DNA of 64,000 bases from Ruminococcus sp. AF31-8BH (GTDB taxonomy: Bacteria > Bacillota > Clostridia > Lachnospirales > Lachnospiraceae). The position numbers were made by a program, and so were the translations under genes. Under the pieces are notes generated by a model, which saw nothing but the letters and a program-made list of their open reading frames with translations, did no database searches and was not told the origin of the DNA. Shown here piece after piece: positions 34,026 to 42,587 of this stretch. The first letter of the stretch is position 1, and the number at the start of each line of letters is the position of its first letter. Location of the stretch: contig NZ_QTVN01000018.1 of NCBI RefSeq assembly GCF_003460605.1, forward strand, positions 1 through 64,000, given 5' to 3'.

Positions 34026-35549
34026 ATGAAATATAGTTTGGTGAATTTTTGTGAGTTTGATAAATATGCAGCAAAGAGTTATTGTGCGATTCATGGTACA
34101 AGTGAAACATTGAATCTGGGAGATATTACAAAAGTGGACGAAAGGGAGATTGAACCGTTTAACATGATCTGTGGCGGAAGCCCCTGTCAGGATTTTTCCC
34201 TGGCAGGCAAGCAGGCAGGCGCAGTTTGGAAATGCCGAAGCTGCGGGTATGAGTATAACCCTCTGCAGGTACATTATTCCAAAAGGGACGCCTGCGGCAT
34301 GTGTGGTTCCCATGATATTGATAAAACACGTTCTTCCCTTCTGGTGGAGTGGCTCCGTATGATACGGGGTGTCAAACCAGTATGGGGAATTTATGAAAAT
34401 GTAAAAAATATTGTAGGAAAAAAATTCCGGGATACCACATTCCGGTTGTTTGAAGAAGAACTGCATGAATACGGATACCACACCTATTGGAGTGTTCTTA
34501 ATGCAAAGCATTATGGAATACCACAGAACAGGGAACGGGTATATCTGATTTTGATACAGAAGGAAATGGATAATGGAACATTCCAGTTTCCGGAACCGCT
34601 GGAGTCCTTCCAGTGCCTTATGGATATTCTGGAGGATACGGTAGAGGAAAAATACTACTTATCCCAGGAAAAAGTACGCCGCTTGATTGAAGATATGAAA
34701 GAGAGAAAAGCGCTTTTGTTTGAGCCGGACGAAAAAAGCCTGAAGGCTTTTCGGGAAAACCGGGTAAAACGGGCCGGAAATATCAAAGGGGTGTTTGAAC
34801 AGACTGGACGGGTTTATCTGCCAGACGGGTGCTGCCCTACGGTAACTGCCTGTGGTGGTGGCGGACAGCAGCCCAAAATTCTTCAAGTGGGAGATATTCA
34901 TACCGGCTATGGTTCAAGCGGGGTTATTTATTCCCCTTTAGGAAGCAGCGGTGCGGTTTTAGCAGGGCATGACCAGCCAAAGATTGTAGAAAAATATCCA
35001 GGAGCAATCCGGGGCAGGTATGATCGGGAAGGCCGGATTGTGCAGACTTTGGAACTGGGAGAAAAAGAAGTCTGCCATACCCTTACTTCTGTGCAAAAAG
35101 ATAATATCATTCTGGTACGTCAAAAGACACAGAAAGGTTATGAGGAATGTTTGGAAAATGGTGTTGTAAATCTTAGTTATCCGTCTGTGGAAAAACGGGG
35201 AAGGGTACAGGAGCATGGGGAACTCTGCCCTACGCTTACGACATCAAATGGAATACACCGCTTAGAGTCTTTGTTCCGTATCCGGAGGCTGACACCTTTA
35301 GAATGCTTCCGGCTTATGGGCTTTTCCGATGCGGATTTTTGGAAAGCAAAAGAAACAGGTATAAGCAAAAGCCAGCTTTACAAACAGGCAGGAAATTCCA
35401 TTGTTGTTGATGTGCTGTACTATATTTTTCTGGAACTATACAAAGCCATGCCATATCTGTTTGAGGATATCCGGCTTTCTTCCTTTTTCAGTGGGATTGG
35501 AGCTTTTGAAAAGGCATTGGAGCGTTTGGAAGAACAGGTAAACCAATAA
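34026..35549 (+). CDS. Circularly permuted cytosine-C5 DNA methyltransferase
   Basis: The 507-aa enzyme adds methyl groups to cytosine-C5 in DNA. It opens with what is normally motif II (LVNFCEFDKYAAKSY), then motif IV with catalytic C54 (GGSPCQDFSLAG), motif VI (GIYENVKNIVG), motif VIII (QNRERVYLI), a target region, motif IX (RLTPLECFRLMGF) and motif X (YKQAGNSIVVDV). The S-adenosylmethionine-binding motif I (SSFFSGIGAFEKAL) comes last, at 485-498 instead of first. A zinc ribbon (C70, C73, C90, C93) is inserted after motif IV. All motifs are present, so it may be active. No matching restriction enzyme is next to it. Confidence 0.9.
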   Translation: MKYSLVNFCEFDKYAAKSYCAIHGTSETLNLGDITKVDEREIEPFNMICGGSPCQDFSLAGKQAGAVWKCRSCGYEYNPLQVHYSKRDACGMCGSHDIDKTRSSLLVEWLRMIRGVKPVWGIYENVKNIVGKKFRDTTFRLFEEELHEYGYHTYWSVLNAKHYGIPQNRERVYLILIQKEMDNGTFQFPEPLESFQCLMDILEDTVEEKYYLSQEKVRRLIEDMKERKALLFEPDEKSLKAFRENRVKRAGNIKGVFEQTGRVYLPDGCCPTVTACGGGGQQPKILQVGDIHTGYGSSGVIYSPLGSSGAVLAGHDQPKIVEKYPGAIRGRYDREGRIVQTLELGEKEVCHTLTSVQKDNIILVRQKTQKGYEECLENGVVNLSYPSVEKRGRVQEHGELCPTLTTSNGIHRLESLFRIRRLTPLECFRLMGFSDADFWKAKETGISKSQLYKQAGNSIVVDVLYYIFLELYKAMPYLFEDIRLSSFFSGIGAFEKALERLEEQVNQ

Positions 35550-35767
35550 TTTCATAAGAGAAACCCAAAGCGGCAAATGGTCCATAGAGAGTCTTCCCAT
35601 ACTTGTTGGAAAGAGAGAAATTGCGGAAGAAGAAGCAGCCTGCAAGGAGTCTGTGCAAAAGGCGTTGATAGCAGAATGGAAGAACTGCTGTCACATCAGA
35701 CACAGGAGGCTGGCAGATTTGCTAACAGAACTGGGGTTTTGTTAGCAGAAATAGAAGTAGGAAGTGG

Positions 35768-35807
35768 AAAAACCGATAGCAGATGTTTTGAACTGCTATC
35801 GGTTTTT
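35768..35807 (+). terminator. Perfect 15-bp inverted repeat, likely terminator of the methyltransferase operon
   Basis: AAAAACCGATAGCAG (35768-35782) and its exact complement (35793-35807) flank a 10-base loop. The 3' arm ends in five T's. Two of the repeated GATAGCAG motifs form its core, so it may also be a protein-binding site. Confidence 0.65.
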
Positions 35808-35870
35808 CCCTATATGGAACGCAGGTCTGCTATCAGTATCTGCGTTGTGCTATCTATTTTATCCGGGGTA

Positions 35871-35947
35871 TTAGGGGGTGCCCCCTAACAAGATGGGATT
35901 TTGTACGGTAAAATCCGTATCTTGCAGAGGACTGGCATAGCCAGTCC
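35871..35947 (+). other. oriT: Predicted origin of transfer (oriT)
   Basis: Three hairpins follow each other: TTAGGGGG/CCCCCTAA (35871-35888), a two-part stem CAAGAT...ATCTTG with GGATTTT/AAAATCC (35889-35924), and GGACTGGC/GCCAGTCC (35929-35947). The second ends in TATCTTGC, close to the YATCCTG-Y nick consensus of IncP-type (MOBP) relaxases, so the cut may fall between 35924 and 35925. The mobC and mobA genes begin 115 bases later. The nick position is inferred. Confidence 0.65.
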
Positions 35948-36061
35948 GGACACCGGGAAGTTATATGGTGACCGATAGCAGGTCTTAGGAGTTGACAGCA
36001 GATAGCGTTGGAGTAGAAATCGGTAGATGAAATATGTGATAAAGATAAGGAAAGGGGGAGC

Positions 36062-36385
36062 ATGAAAAAAGAAACAATGAAATGCAGAAAAGAAATCCGG
36101 CTGTACTCATGGGAGTTGGAAGAGTTACAAAAACAGGCAGAAAAGATGGGGCTTTCCGATTCCCAGTACCTTCGTATGCTGATTACCAACCGTCCCAGGG
36201 ATTACCCGGAAATCCGTCAGGAACTGGAACGCATGAACCAGGAAATCAACCGGATTGGCGTAAACATCAACCAGATTACCCATAACAATAACAGCGCCCT
36301 TTATTCCAGGGAAGATAAACACCGTCTGTATGTGTTTTTGAAGCAGATAAAAACACTGGTAAGCCAGGTGCAGGAAAGGCTGTAG
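36062..36385 (+). CDS. mobC: MobC-like relaxosome accessory protein
   Basis: The 107-aa protein has an N-terminal DNA-binding region of ribbon-helix-helix type (KCRKEIRLYSWELEELQKQA, then LSDSQYLRMLI). The MobC signature helix reads MNQEINRIGVNINQITHN. Proteins of this kind bind oriT and guide the relaxase. The ribosome site is AAGGGGGAG, and the relaxase begins three bases after its stop, so they are made together. Confidence 0.9.
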   Translation: MKKETMKCRKEIRLYSWELEELQKQAEKMGLSDSQYLRMLITNRPRDYPEIRQELERMNQEINRIGVNINQITHNNNSALYSREDKHRLYVFLKQIKTLVSQVQERL

Positions 36386-36388
36386 GTT

Positions 36389-37804
36389 ATGGCAATTACA
36401 AAGTGCCTGCACATGAAACAGGCAAAAACGGGTTATCCAGCAAAACATCTGGCAAACGGTCTTCGCTATATTATGAACCCGGAGAAAACAGAACATGGCC
36501 GCTATGTCTGTGGACATAACTGTATTCCTGAACAGGCATTATCCCAGATGGTAGATACCAAACGTCATTTTGGAAAGCTGGATAAAAGGCAGGGCTACCA
36601 TTTCATTCTTTCGTTTGAGGAAGATGAGGTTTCGGAAGAAGAAGCCTTCCAAGTGGTAGGAGAGTTTGTGACAGAATTTCTTGGGAAGGATTTTGAAGCG
36701 GTTTATGCAGTCCATAATGATACGGACCATATTCATGGGCACATTATTTTTAATTCAGTACGCTGTACTACGGGATATAAATACGATTATAAAAACGGGG
36801 ATTGGGAAAACATCATTCAGCCTCTGACCAACCGGATATGCAGGGAGCATGGTTTATCTGTGCTGGATCTGGAAGAAGCAAAGGAAAAACGCAAACAAAA
36901 AGGACAGGAAGAAAAATCTCTTGCTGAACGGGACAGGCGGATCAGAAGAGATGTGGACCAGGCATTACAGGACGCAGGTTCTTATGAGGAATTTCTTGAA
37001 AATCTTTCCAGCATGGGATATGAGTTGCGGGGGAGAAAGCGCCTTTCTGTTCGGGAACCCGGAGCAGGAAGGGCAAGGCGGCTTGACCAGCTAGGGGAAG
37101 AATATACAGAGGAAAGGCTTCGGCAGCGTTTTGGACGCCTTCCAGTCCCGGAAATGACCGGAGAGGAGATACCGGTAGAATGGACGTATGTGTTTATCCC
37201 ATACCGGGAGCGGCATTTGACCAGATACCAGAAGGAATGTTTTCTTCGCAGGTACCGGCAGGGGAAACCAATGGCAGACTCTAAAACCTGGAAATACAGG
37301 GCAGCAATCCATGAATTGAAAAAATTGCAGGAGGAATTTGATTTTCTGGCAGCTTATCGCATACAGGATAAGGCGCAGTTGAAAGCCATTTCTGATGCAA
37401 CAAAGGAACAGCTTTGGGAAAACAGCAGGGCAAGAAAGCAGCTACGAAAAGAAATGGTTCCTTATGAGGAAATGCTTCTGCTTCTCAATAAGCTGCAGGA
37501 AAAACAGATGGAAGCAAAACTTTATCAGGAAGGGTATCAGGAATTTTTTCAAGACCACCAGACATACCAAAACCTTCTTGGGCAGTTAAAAGAAATGGGA
37601 TATTCCTTGTCTGAGGCAGAACAGACAGACGCTTATTTCTTTGAGAAAGAGGAGCGTTTGCGGATTGAACGGAAAAAAATCTTAAAAGAAAAAAGGATTG
37701 CAGAGCGTCTGCATGAAAAAGCAGAAGAAAAAGAAAAGTTGGAAGCACAGCAGAAGGAAAAGAATAGGAAACCGTCTGCGAGGGGCAGAGGAAAAGGAGG
37801 GTAA
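36389..37804 (+). CDS. mobA: MobA/VirD2-family relaxase (MOBP type)
   Basis: The 471-aa relaxase nicks oriT and pilots the strand into the recipient. Its N-terminal domain contains the metal-binding histidines in HNDTDHIHGHIIFN (about residues 108-121) and, earlier, the candidate catalytic tyrosine region in KTGYPAKHLANGLRYIM. From about residue 160 the protein is a long charged helical region that should contact VirD4 and accessory proteins. It follows mobC closely and precedes coiled-coil proteins of the same operon. The exact catalytic tyrosine is not certain. Confidence 0.92.
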   Translation: MAITKCLHMKQAKTGYPAKHLANGLRYIMNPEKTEHGRYVCGHNCIPEQALSQMVDTKRHFGKLDKRQGYHFILSFEEDEVSEEEAFQVVGEFVTEFLGKDFEAVYAVHNDTDHIHGHIIFNSVRCTTGYKYDYKNGDWENIIQPLTNRICREHGLSVLDLEEAKEKRKQKGQEEKSLAERDRRIRRDVDQALQDAGSYEEFLENLSSMGYELRGRKRLSVREPGAGRARRLDQLGEEYTEERLRQRFGRLPVPEMTGEEIPVEWTYVFIPYRERHLTRYQKECFLRRYRQGKPMADSKTWKYRAAIHELKKLQEEFDFLAAYRIQDKAQLKAISDATKEQLWENSRARKQLRKEMVPYEEMLLLLNKLQEKQMEAKLYQEGYQEFFQDHQTYQNLLGQLKEMGYSLSEAEQTDAYFFEKEERLRIERKKILKEKRIAERLHEKAEEKEKLEAQQKEKNRKPSARGRGKGG

Positions 37805-38758
37805 ATGACAGTAGAAGGACAACGGTATCTGGAAGAATGCCGGAAAGTTTTAAAAGAAGAACAGATGGACGCAGTTTCTATGGGGCTGGATTTTGGTCTT
37901 CCTGTTTCGGATATCCAGAAGGTAGTTAAGAGTAACCAGGAAGCCCCGGTGATGAAAGCAATCATCATAGGGCTTATGGAAGGGATTGGGGAAATCGACT
38001 TTTTATGTGAAGGAAATTATAACCAGTTCCAGGTACGGGAAATCGTAGAGGGCTTAAAAAACGGGCTGGATCTGGAAGAGGTGAAAACCTATGCCGGAAA
38101 TGAACTGCCGGCCAGCCGTATGCGGACCATGCGGATACAACTGGAAGAGTCAAAGGCAAAAAAAGAAGTTCCGAAAGATGAAGAAATGCGTTCTTATATG
38201 AAAAATCTTATGGGGATCATGGAACAATCCATTCAGCAGTTTCGGGAAAGCAATGACCGTTTTACAGCCTTGTCCTCTCTGGTAAAGGAGCATGTTGTTG
38301 AAGAGAAAAACCAGGAGATTAAAGACCTGTATGAGAACCTGCAATATAAAGATAAAAACATACAGGAATTAAAAGAAAAGCTGGCAAAGAAAGAGCAGGA
38401 AATTCAGGATCTGAAAAAAGAAGCAGAAAAATACAGGGAAAAAACAGAAGCTGCTTCCAGGGAAACAAAAGTGGTATTGGAAGAAAAAAGCATACAAACA
38501 GCGGAAGGGCTACAAAAAAGTAAGCACCGGCTGCTTGGGATTGCCATGCTTGGGAAAAAAGTACCCAAAAGTGTTGTGGAGAAAATTCTGGAATATAACC
38601 TGTCCGCAGAACAGTTGGAAGAAATCCGCCAGTGCGTAGAAAGTGGGCTGGCAGATGCAGAAATTCTTCAGGTGATGGAGAACAGCCCTTCACCAGAGAG
38701 AATGAAAAAAATGCGGGAAATTATCCTTTTGATGCGGAAACGGAAGGCGGGTGTGTAA
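37805..38758 (+). CDS. Coiled-coil ICE protein with helical repeat modules
   Basis: The 317-aa protein has an N-terminal helical repeat region, a long coiled coil (about residues 160-245) and a C-terminal repeat module. The module pattern, YN..QL.EI..G...G.....IL, then S.ERM..MRE, appears at about residues 75-115 and 265-310. It occurs a third time at the C-terminus of VirD4 (42320-42470). This hints that the modules bind a common partner. No known domain otherwise. The ATG at 37805 follows GGAGGGTAA. Confidence 0.7.
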   Translation: MTVEGQRYLEECRKVLKEEQMDAVSMGLDFGLPVSDIQKVVKSNQEAPVMKAIIIGLMEGIGEIDFLCEGNYNQFQVREIVEGLKNGLDLEEVKTYAGNELPASRMRTMRIQLEESKAKKEVPKDEEMRSYMKNLMGIMEQSIQQFRESNDRFTALSSLVKEHVVEEKNQEIKDLYENLQYKDKNIQELKEKLAKKEQEIQDLKKEAEKYREKTEAASRETKVVLEEKSIQTAEGLQKSKHRLLGIAMLGKKVPKSVVEKILEYNLSAEQLEEIRQCVESGLADAEILQVMENSPSPERMKKMREIILLMRKRKAGV

Positions 38759-39178
38759 ATGGCAGAACTTGAACATGTGGTAAAAACATTTTCCCTTTTG
38801 GAAACTGCCGAAAAGGAACAGCCCTTTCTTACCAGGGAGCAGAAACAGGATTTGTACCGTATTGCTTTTCATAAGGAGTCTATGGAAGAGGTAGAAAAAA
38901 TTATTTTGCAGTTACAGGCGCCTCATGCAGGAAAGGAAGAAAAAGAGCGTATTCTTTATCATTACCTTGAACCGTTTTTTCAGGTTCCGGAAAATATTTT
39001 GCAGATTGAGAATTATATTTTTCAGCTTCAGTATATGACCTATGAAAAGGAAAAAGCAAACCACATGCTGGAGGCTCTCTTAAAACAGGAAAATATCCAG
39101 TATGACCTGGAAGCCATGCTTACAGAAGGAAAAATAAAGGCGGCTGTTCCAGTAAAAAAGGACAGGGCAATGGGATAG
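38759..39178 (+). CDS. Helical ICE protein of unknown function
   Basis: The 139-aa protein is all-helical and acidic, with no membrane segment. It starts at the base after the preceding stop, so it is translationally coupled to the coiled-coil protein. A segment ILYHYLEPFFQVPENILQIE is distinctive but unknown to me. It is likely part of the relaxosome/coupling module because it lies between mobA and pcfB-like genes. Confidence 0.65.
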   Translation: MAELEHVVKTFSLLETAEKEQPFLTREQKQDLYRIAFHKESMEEVEKIILQLQAPHAGKEEKERILYHYLEPFFQVPENILQIENYIFQLQYMTYEKEKANHMLEALLKQENIQYDLEAMLTEGKIKAAVPVKKDRAMG

Positions 39179-39188
39179 GAGGGAGAGC

Positions 39189-40352
39189 ATGAGTGAAATA
39201 CAAGATGCGGCGCAGATTATTAAAGTTTCCTTTGAAGGCGCAGAAATCATTCTGAAAATGGGAAATACAGGCTGGCAGTTTGTAAAAGATATTTGTGCGG
39301 TATTTAAAAAAGTTCTGGATCAGGAAAAACTGTCAGGGAAAACTTCTGTACAAAAGCTCCTGAAAATGGGAGGCGATTTACAGGTTTTCCGTTTTGAAAC
39401 AAAAGACCTGGAGCGGGTAAAAGCCCTGGCAAATAAGTATGGGATTTTATATTCCATTTTGCCGGATTTAAATGAGAAGGACGGTATGAGTGAAATTTTG
39501 TTCCATTCCCAGGCAGCGCCCCGTATTCAGTCCATGATGGCAAAAATTGAACATTCCAATATTGGGACGTTAGATGAATACTATGAAAATGCAGAGCCGG
39601 ATAAGGTAGAGCAGTTGGTAGAAGAAGTAAAAAAGCCTGCCCTGCCGGAGTCGAAGGAGTGTGAACTGGTTGCGCGGGAGCTGGCGAAAAACCAGGTGGA
39701 GAAGATCAGTGATGTCCGTTCCCGTCTGAATATGACCTGGCTTCAGATCTGGCCGATTATCTGCTACATGGAAGAACAGGGGATTTTGGAGAAAGGGAAG
39801 GAAGGTACGGTGACACTGACCAGGACACCGGAACAGGTTGAAGAATTGGTAGATTCCCAGCAGTGGAAACAGTTGTTTGGGGAAGAGGAAGCCAAAAGAC
39901 GCAGCACTGGAAGCAGCCAGGAAACAGAAGAAAAGATGCAGGTCATTCGGCGTATCCAAAAGGAGAAACGGAACAATCCAGGTGTGAATGCCATTACCAT
40001 AGACCAGAAGCTGGTATATGAAGAAACAGAGCATCATATCAAAACCAGGATTCCGTACCGTAAGAATGAATTTATCTGGCTGGATAAATCGGAAATTAGC
40101 TGGATTAATGACCATAAGACGATTTTTGCAGGATTGGAAAAGAAGAAGGAGTATGCAATTTTAGACCTGGAGGACCGTTTTCTTAGAAAAACTTCGGGGG
40201 AAGATTTATATAGGGAAAGCTATGACCCGGTACACAGGGAACGCGCCAGACAGGAGCAGGAAAAGATACGCAGAAGAAGGGAGCAGAATTACAGGAAGGC
40301 ACAACAGAACCTGGAAGCAGGGAGAAGAACCATACAGGGGCAAAGGAGGTAG
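39189..40352 (+). CDS. PcfB/DUF3801-family conjugation protein with long extension
   Basis: The 387-aa protein starts with the DUF3801/PcfB domain (about residues 1-130; IIKVSFEGAEIILKMGNTGW, then FRFETKDLERVKALANKYGI). In pCF10, PcfB is the substrate adaptor that links the relaxase to the coupling protein. The rest contains a winged-helix-like segment (ELAKNQVEKISDVRSRLNMT) and an arginine-rich tail. Usual family members are shorter. The next gene is VirD4, as expected. Confidence 0.82.
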   Translation: MSEIQDAAQIIKVSFEGAEIILKMGNTGWQFVKDICAVFKKVLDQEKLSGKTSVQKLLKMGGDLQVFRFETKDLERVKALANKYGILYSILPDLNEKDGMSEILFHSQAAPRIQSMMAKIEHSNIGTLDEYYENAEPDKVEQLVEEVKKPALPESKECELVARELAKNQVEKISDVRSRLNMTWLQIWPIICYMEEQGILEKGKEGTVTLTRTPEQVEELVDSQQWKQLFGEEEAKRRSTGSSQETEEKMQVIRRIQKEKRNNPGVNAITIDQKLVYEETEHHIKTRIPYRKNEFIWLDKSEISWINDHKTIFAGLEKKKEYAILDLEDRFLRKTSGEDLYRESYDPVHRERARQEQEKIRRRREQNYRKAQQNLEAGRRTIQGQRR

Positions 40353-40394
40353 AGAACCGGAGCAATTCAGAAAAAGAAGAAACAGTCCTGGGGC

Positions 40395-42476
40395 ATGTAT
40401 CTTATTGGTGGCATAGCTTCCGGCTATGGAGGTTATCTCTTGAACGTGTGTTATCAGCCCGGAAAGGATATCAATTATTTTTTAAACCGTCTGGATCAGG
40501 TGATGGTAGCCCCGTTTGCCAATTATTGGAACGAAACTTCCTTAAAAGCAATCATTTTGGGGATTTTTGTATATGTGATTGGTATGGTCATGTATGTCAC
40601 CAGCCGGAAAAACTATATGCCGGGACAGGAATTTGGTACCGCTGTTTTTGCAGATCCGAAAAAAGTGGCAAAGCAGTTTGCGGATAAAGATGAACACAAT
40701 AACCTGATCTTATCCCAGAATGTCAGGCTGTCCATGAATACCAGAAAGACCAGGAGAAACCTAAATGTCCTGGTAATCGGAGGAAGCGGCGCTGGAAAAA
40801 CCTTGTTCATGGTGAAACCCAATCTCCTTCAGTTAAGCAGGGCTTCCCAGATCATTACAGATCCCAAAGGGGAGATTTTAAGATGCTGCGGAGGTATGCT
40901 GAAAGCGCATGGATACCGGATACGGGTGCTGAACCTGGTGGAAATGGAGCAGTCTAACGGATATAATCCATTCCGCTATATCCGCTCTGAAACAGATATT
41001 GTAAAACTGGTTACCAACCTGATCAATAATACCACACCGAAAAACGCACAGCCCAGTGATCCATTCTGGGAGAAAGCCGAGTCTTTGTACTTGCAGGCCA
41101 TTTTTCTTTATGTGTGGCAGGAGTGTGAAATGGAGAAAAGGAATTTCCGTATGGTTCTGCAGCTTTTGAATGAGGCGGAAGTCCATGCAGACGGTTCCCC
41201 TTCTGATTTAGACCGGCGTTTCCGCAGACTGGAGAGAAAAAAGGGAAGCAATCACCCTGCTTTAATCCAGTATAATAAAGTGGTCCGGGGTGCCGGAGAT
41301 ACGGTAAGGAGTATCATCATTTCCGCAAATGCAAGGCTGGGATTGTTACAGAACCCACAAATTTTGCGGATTCTGGATCATGATGAAATGGAGATTGAGG
41401 AGATTGGGCTTGGTGTTGACGGGGACAGAAACCGGAAGACTGCACTTTTTTGTGTAACGCCGGATTCGGATAAGAGTTATGCCTTTTTAATTGGTATGCT
41501 TTATTCCCAGATTTTCCAGGAATTGTATTACCAGGCAGACTTCCATTACAATGGAAAACTTCCCATTAACGTCAATTTTATGCTGGACGAATTTGCCAAC
41601 GTGCCATTGCCAGATGACTACTGCAGCCTCCTTAGTACCATGCGTTCCAGGAATATTTCATGTACCATTTTTATCCAAAACCTTGCCCAGATCAAGGCTT
41701 TGTTTGAGAAAACCTGGGAAACCATACCGGGTAATTGTGATTCTCTGGTATATCTTGGTGGGAATGAACAGTCCACGCATAAGTATATCAGTGAGTCCCT
41801 GGGAAAAGGAACCATTGATAAAAAAAGCAGTGGGGAAACCAAAGGCCGGCAAGGGAGCAGTTCCCGGAATTATGATGTGCTGGGGCGTGAGCTTTTGACA
41901 CCGGACGAAACCCGAAAGCTGGATAACTCAGAGTGTATTTTGTTAATCAGGGGTTGTGATCCTATTATTGATAAGAAATACAATACTTTTGCACACTCCA
42001 GATTTTCGGAAACAGAAGATGGCGGGGCTGCGCCTTATATCCATGACAGAATGGCTGCCCAAAAACAGGCGGTACAGATTTTAAGTGAAGAATCCCTGGA
42101 TTATTATAAGAAGAAAAAGGAACAGGGAGAAGATGTTCAGATTGTGGAACTGTCTTTTGATGAAATTTTTTCTTATGAGCCTATTCCTAAGAAGATTTTT
42201 TCGGAGGAAGAGCTGAAAGAGAACCAGAAGAAGAGAACGGTAGAGGAGGTGAGGCCGCCGAAGAAAACGGAAAAACCGGTACAGACAGAGGAAGAAAAAC
42301 TTTCTGAATTATTGGAAAGCCATGTTTATAATGAGGAACAGTTGGGAGAAATCATGCTTGCCATTGGTGCTGGAATTTCGTATGATAAAATCCTTCAAAT
42401 GGCAGATACAAAAAACAGTGCTGAAAAGATGAAGGAAATCCGTAAAAAATTTACAAAAGAAACAGCCTCGGATTAA
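40395..42476 (+). CDS. virD4: VirD4/TraG-type coupling protein
   Basis: The 693-aa ATPase brings the relaxase-DNA complex to the secretion channel. It has two N-terminal membrane helices (YLIGGIASGYGGYLL, IILGIFVYVIGMVMYV), Walker A GGSGAGKT (about residue 128) and Walker B FMLDEFANV (about 393). Its C-terminal tail carries the helical module YNEEQLGEIMLAIGAGISYD, shared with the protein at 37805. The frame is open upstream to a stop at 40350, with coding-like residues QKKKKQSWG, so translation may begin at ATT 40365, after GGAG, rather than at ATG 40395. Confidence 0.93.
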   Translation: MYLIGGIASGYGGYLLNVCYQPGKDINYFLNRLDQVMVAPFANYWNETSLKAIILGIFVYVIGMVMYVTSRKNYMPGQEFGTAVFADPKKVAKQFADKDEHNNLILSQNVRLSMNTRKTRRNLNVLVIGGSGAGKTLFMVKPNLLQLSRASQIITDPKGEILRCCGGMLKAHGYRIRVLNLVEMEQSNGYNPFRYIRSETDIVKLVTNLINNTTPKNAQPSDPFWEKAESLYLQAIFLYVWQECEMEKRNFRMVLQLLNEAEVHADGSPSDLDRRFRRLERKKGSNHPALIQYNKVVRGAGDTVRSIIISANARLGLLQNPQILRILDHDEMEIEEIGLGVDGDRNRKTALFCVTPDSDKSYAFLIGMLYSQIFQELYYQADFHYNGKLPINVNFMLDEFANVPLPDDYCSLLSTMRSRNISCTIFIQNLAQIKALFEKTWETIPGNCDSLVYLGGNEQSTHKYISESLGKGTIDKKSSGETKGRQGSSSRNYDVLGRELLTPDETRKLDNSECILLIRGCDPIIDKKYNTFAHSRFSETEDGGAAPYIHDRMAAQKQAVQILSEESLDYYKKKKEQGEDVQIVELSFDEIFSYEPIPKKIFSEEELKENQKKRTVEEVRPPKKTEKPVQTEEEKLSELLESHVYNEEQLGEIMLAIGAGISYDKILQMADTKNSAEKMKEIRKKFTKETASD

Positions 42477-42480
42477 AGAA

Positions 42481-42555
42481 GGCAGATTTTTGGAAACCTG
42501 TAGTTTTTGCATTACGCAGGGCAGGTTTTCAAAAATCTGTCTTTTTGCGTAATGC
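42481..42555 (+). promoter_or_regulatory. Interleaved stems (pseudoknot-like) between VirD4 and Maff2
   Basis: A 20-base arm at 42481-42500 pairs with 42522-42541 with two mismatches, and GCATTACGCA (42509-42518) pairs perfectly with 42546-42555. The stems are interleaved (A-B-A'-B'), so they form an H-type pseudoknot or compete. The first stem is followed by TTTTT, so it may be a terminator that the second stem can disrupt. Confidence 0.6.
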
Positions 42556-42587
42556 GGTATTAATCACATGAAAAGGAGTAAAAAGAT

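Larger units (their letters stand above)
35667..36007. repeat. Repeated GATAGCAG motif across the oriT region
   Basis: GATAGCAG or its complement CTGCTATC occurs at 35667-35674, 35775-35782, 35793-35800, 35827-35834 and 35974-35981. Close variants are at 35685-35692 (CTGCTGTC), 35848-35854 and 35994-36001 (GACAGCAG). The copies face both ways around the hairpins. They look like binding sites for MobC or another relaxosome protein, and are not explained by any gene. Confidence 0.6.
35550..36061. other. Transfer-origin region without genes
   Basis: These 512 bases have no convincing gene. They hold an intrinsic terminator-like stem, repeated GATAGCAG motifs and a cluster of back-to-back hairpins, directly upstream of mobC and mobA. 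The layout fits an origin of transfer with binding sites. The parts are listed separately. Confidence 0.65.

Noticed and set aside
38319..38693. Minus-strand frame of 124 codons inside the coiled-coil gene
   Set aside because: It mirrors the lysine/glutamate-rich coiled coil and has no independent support.
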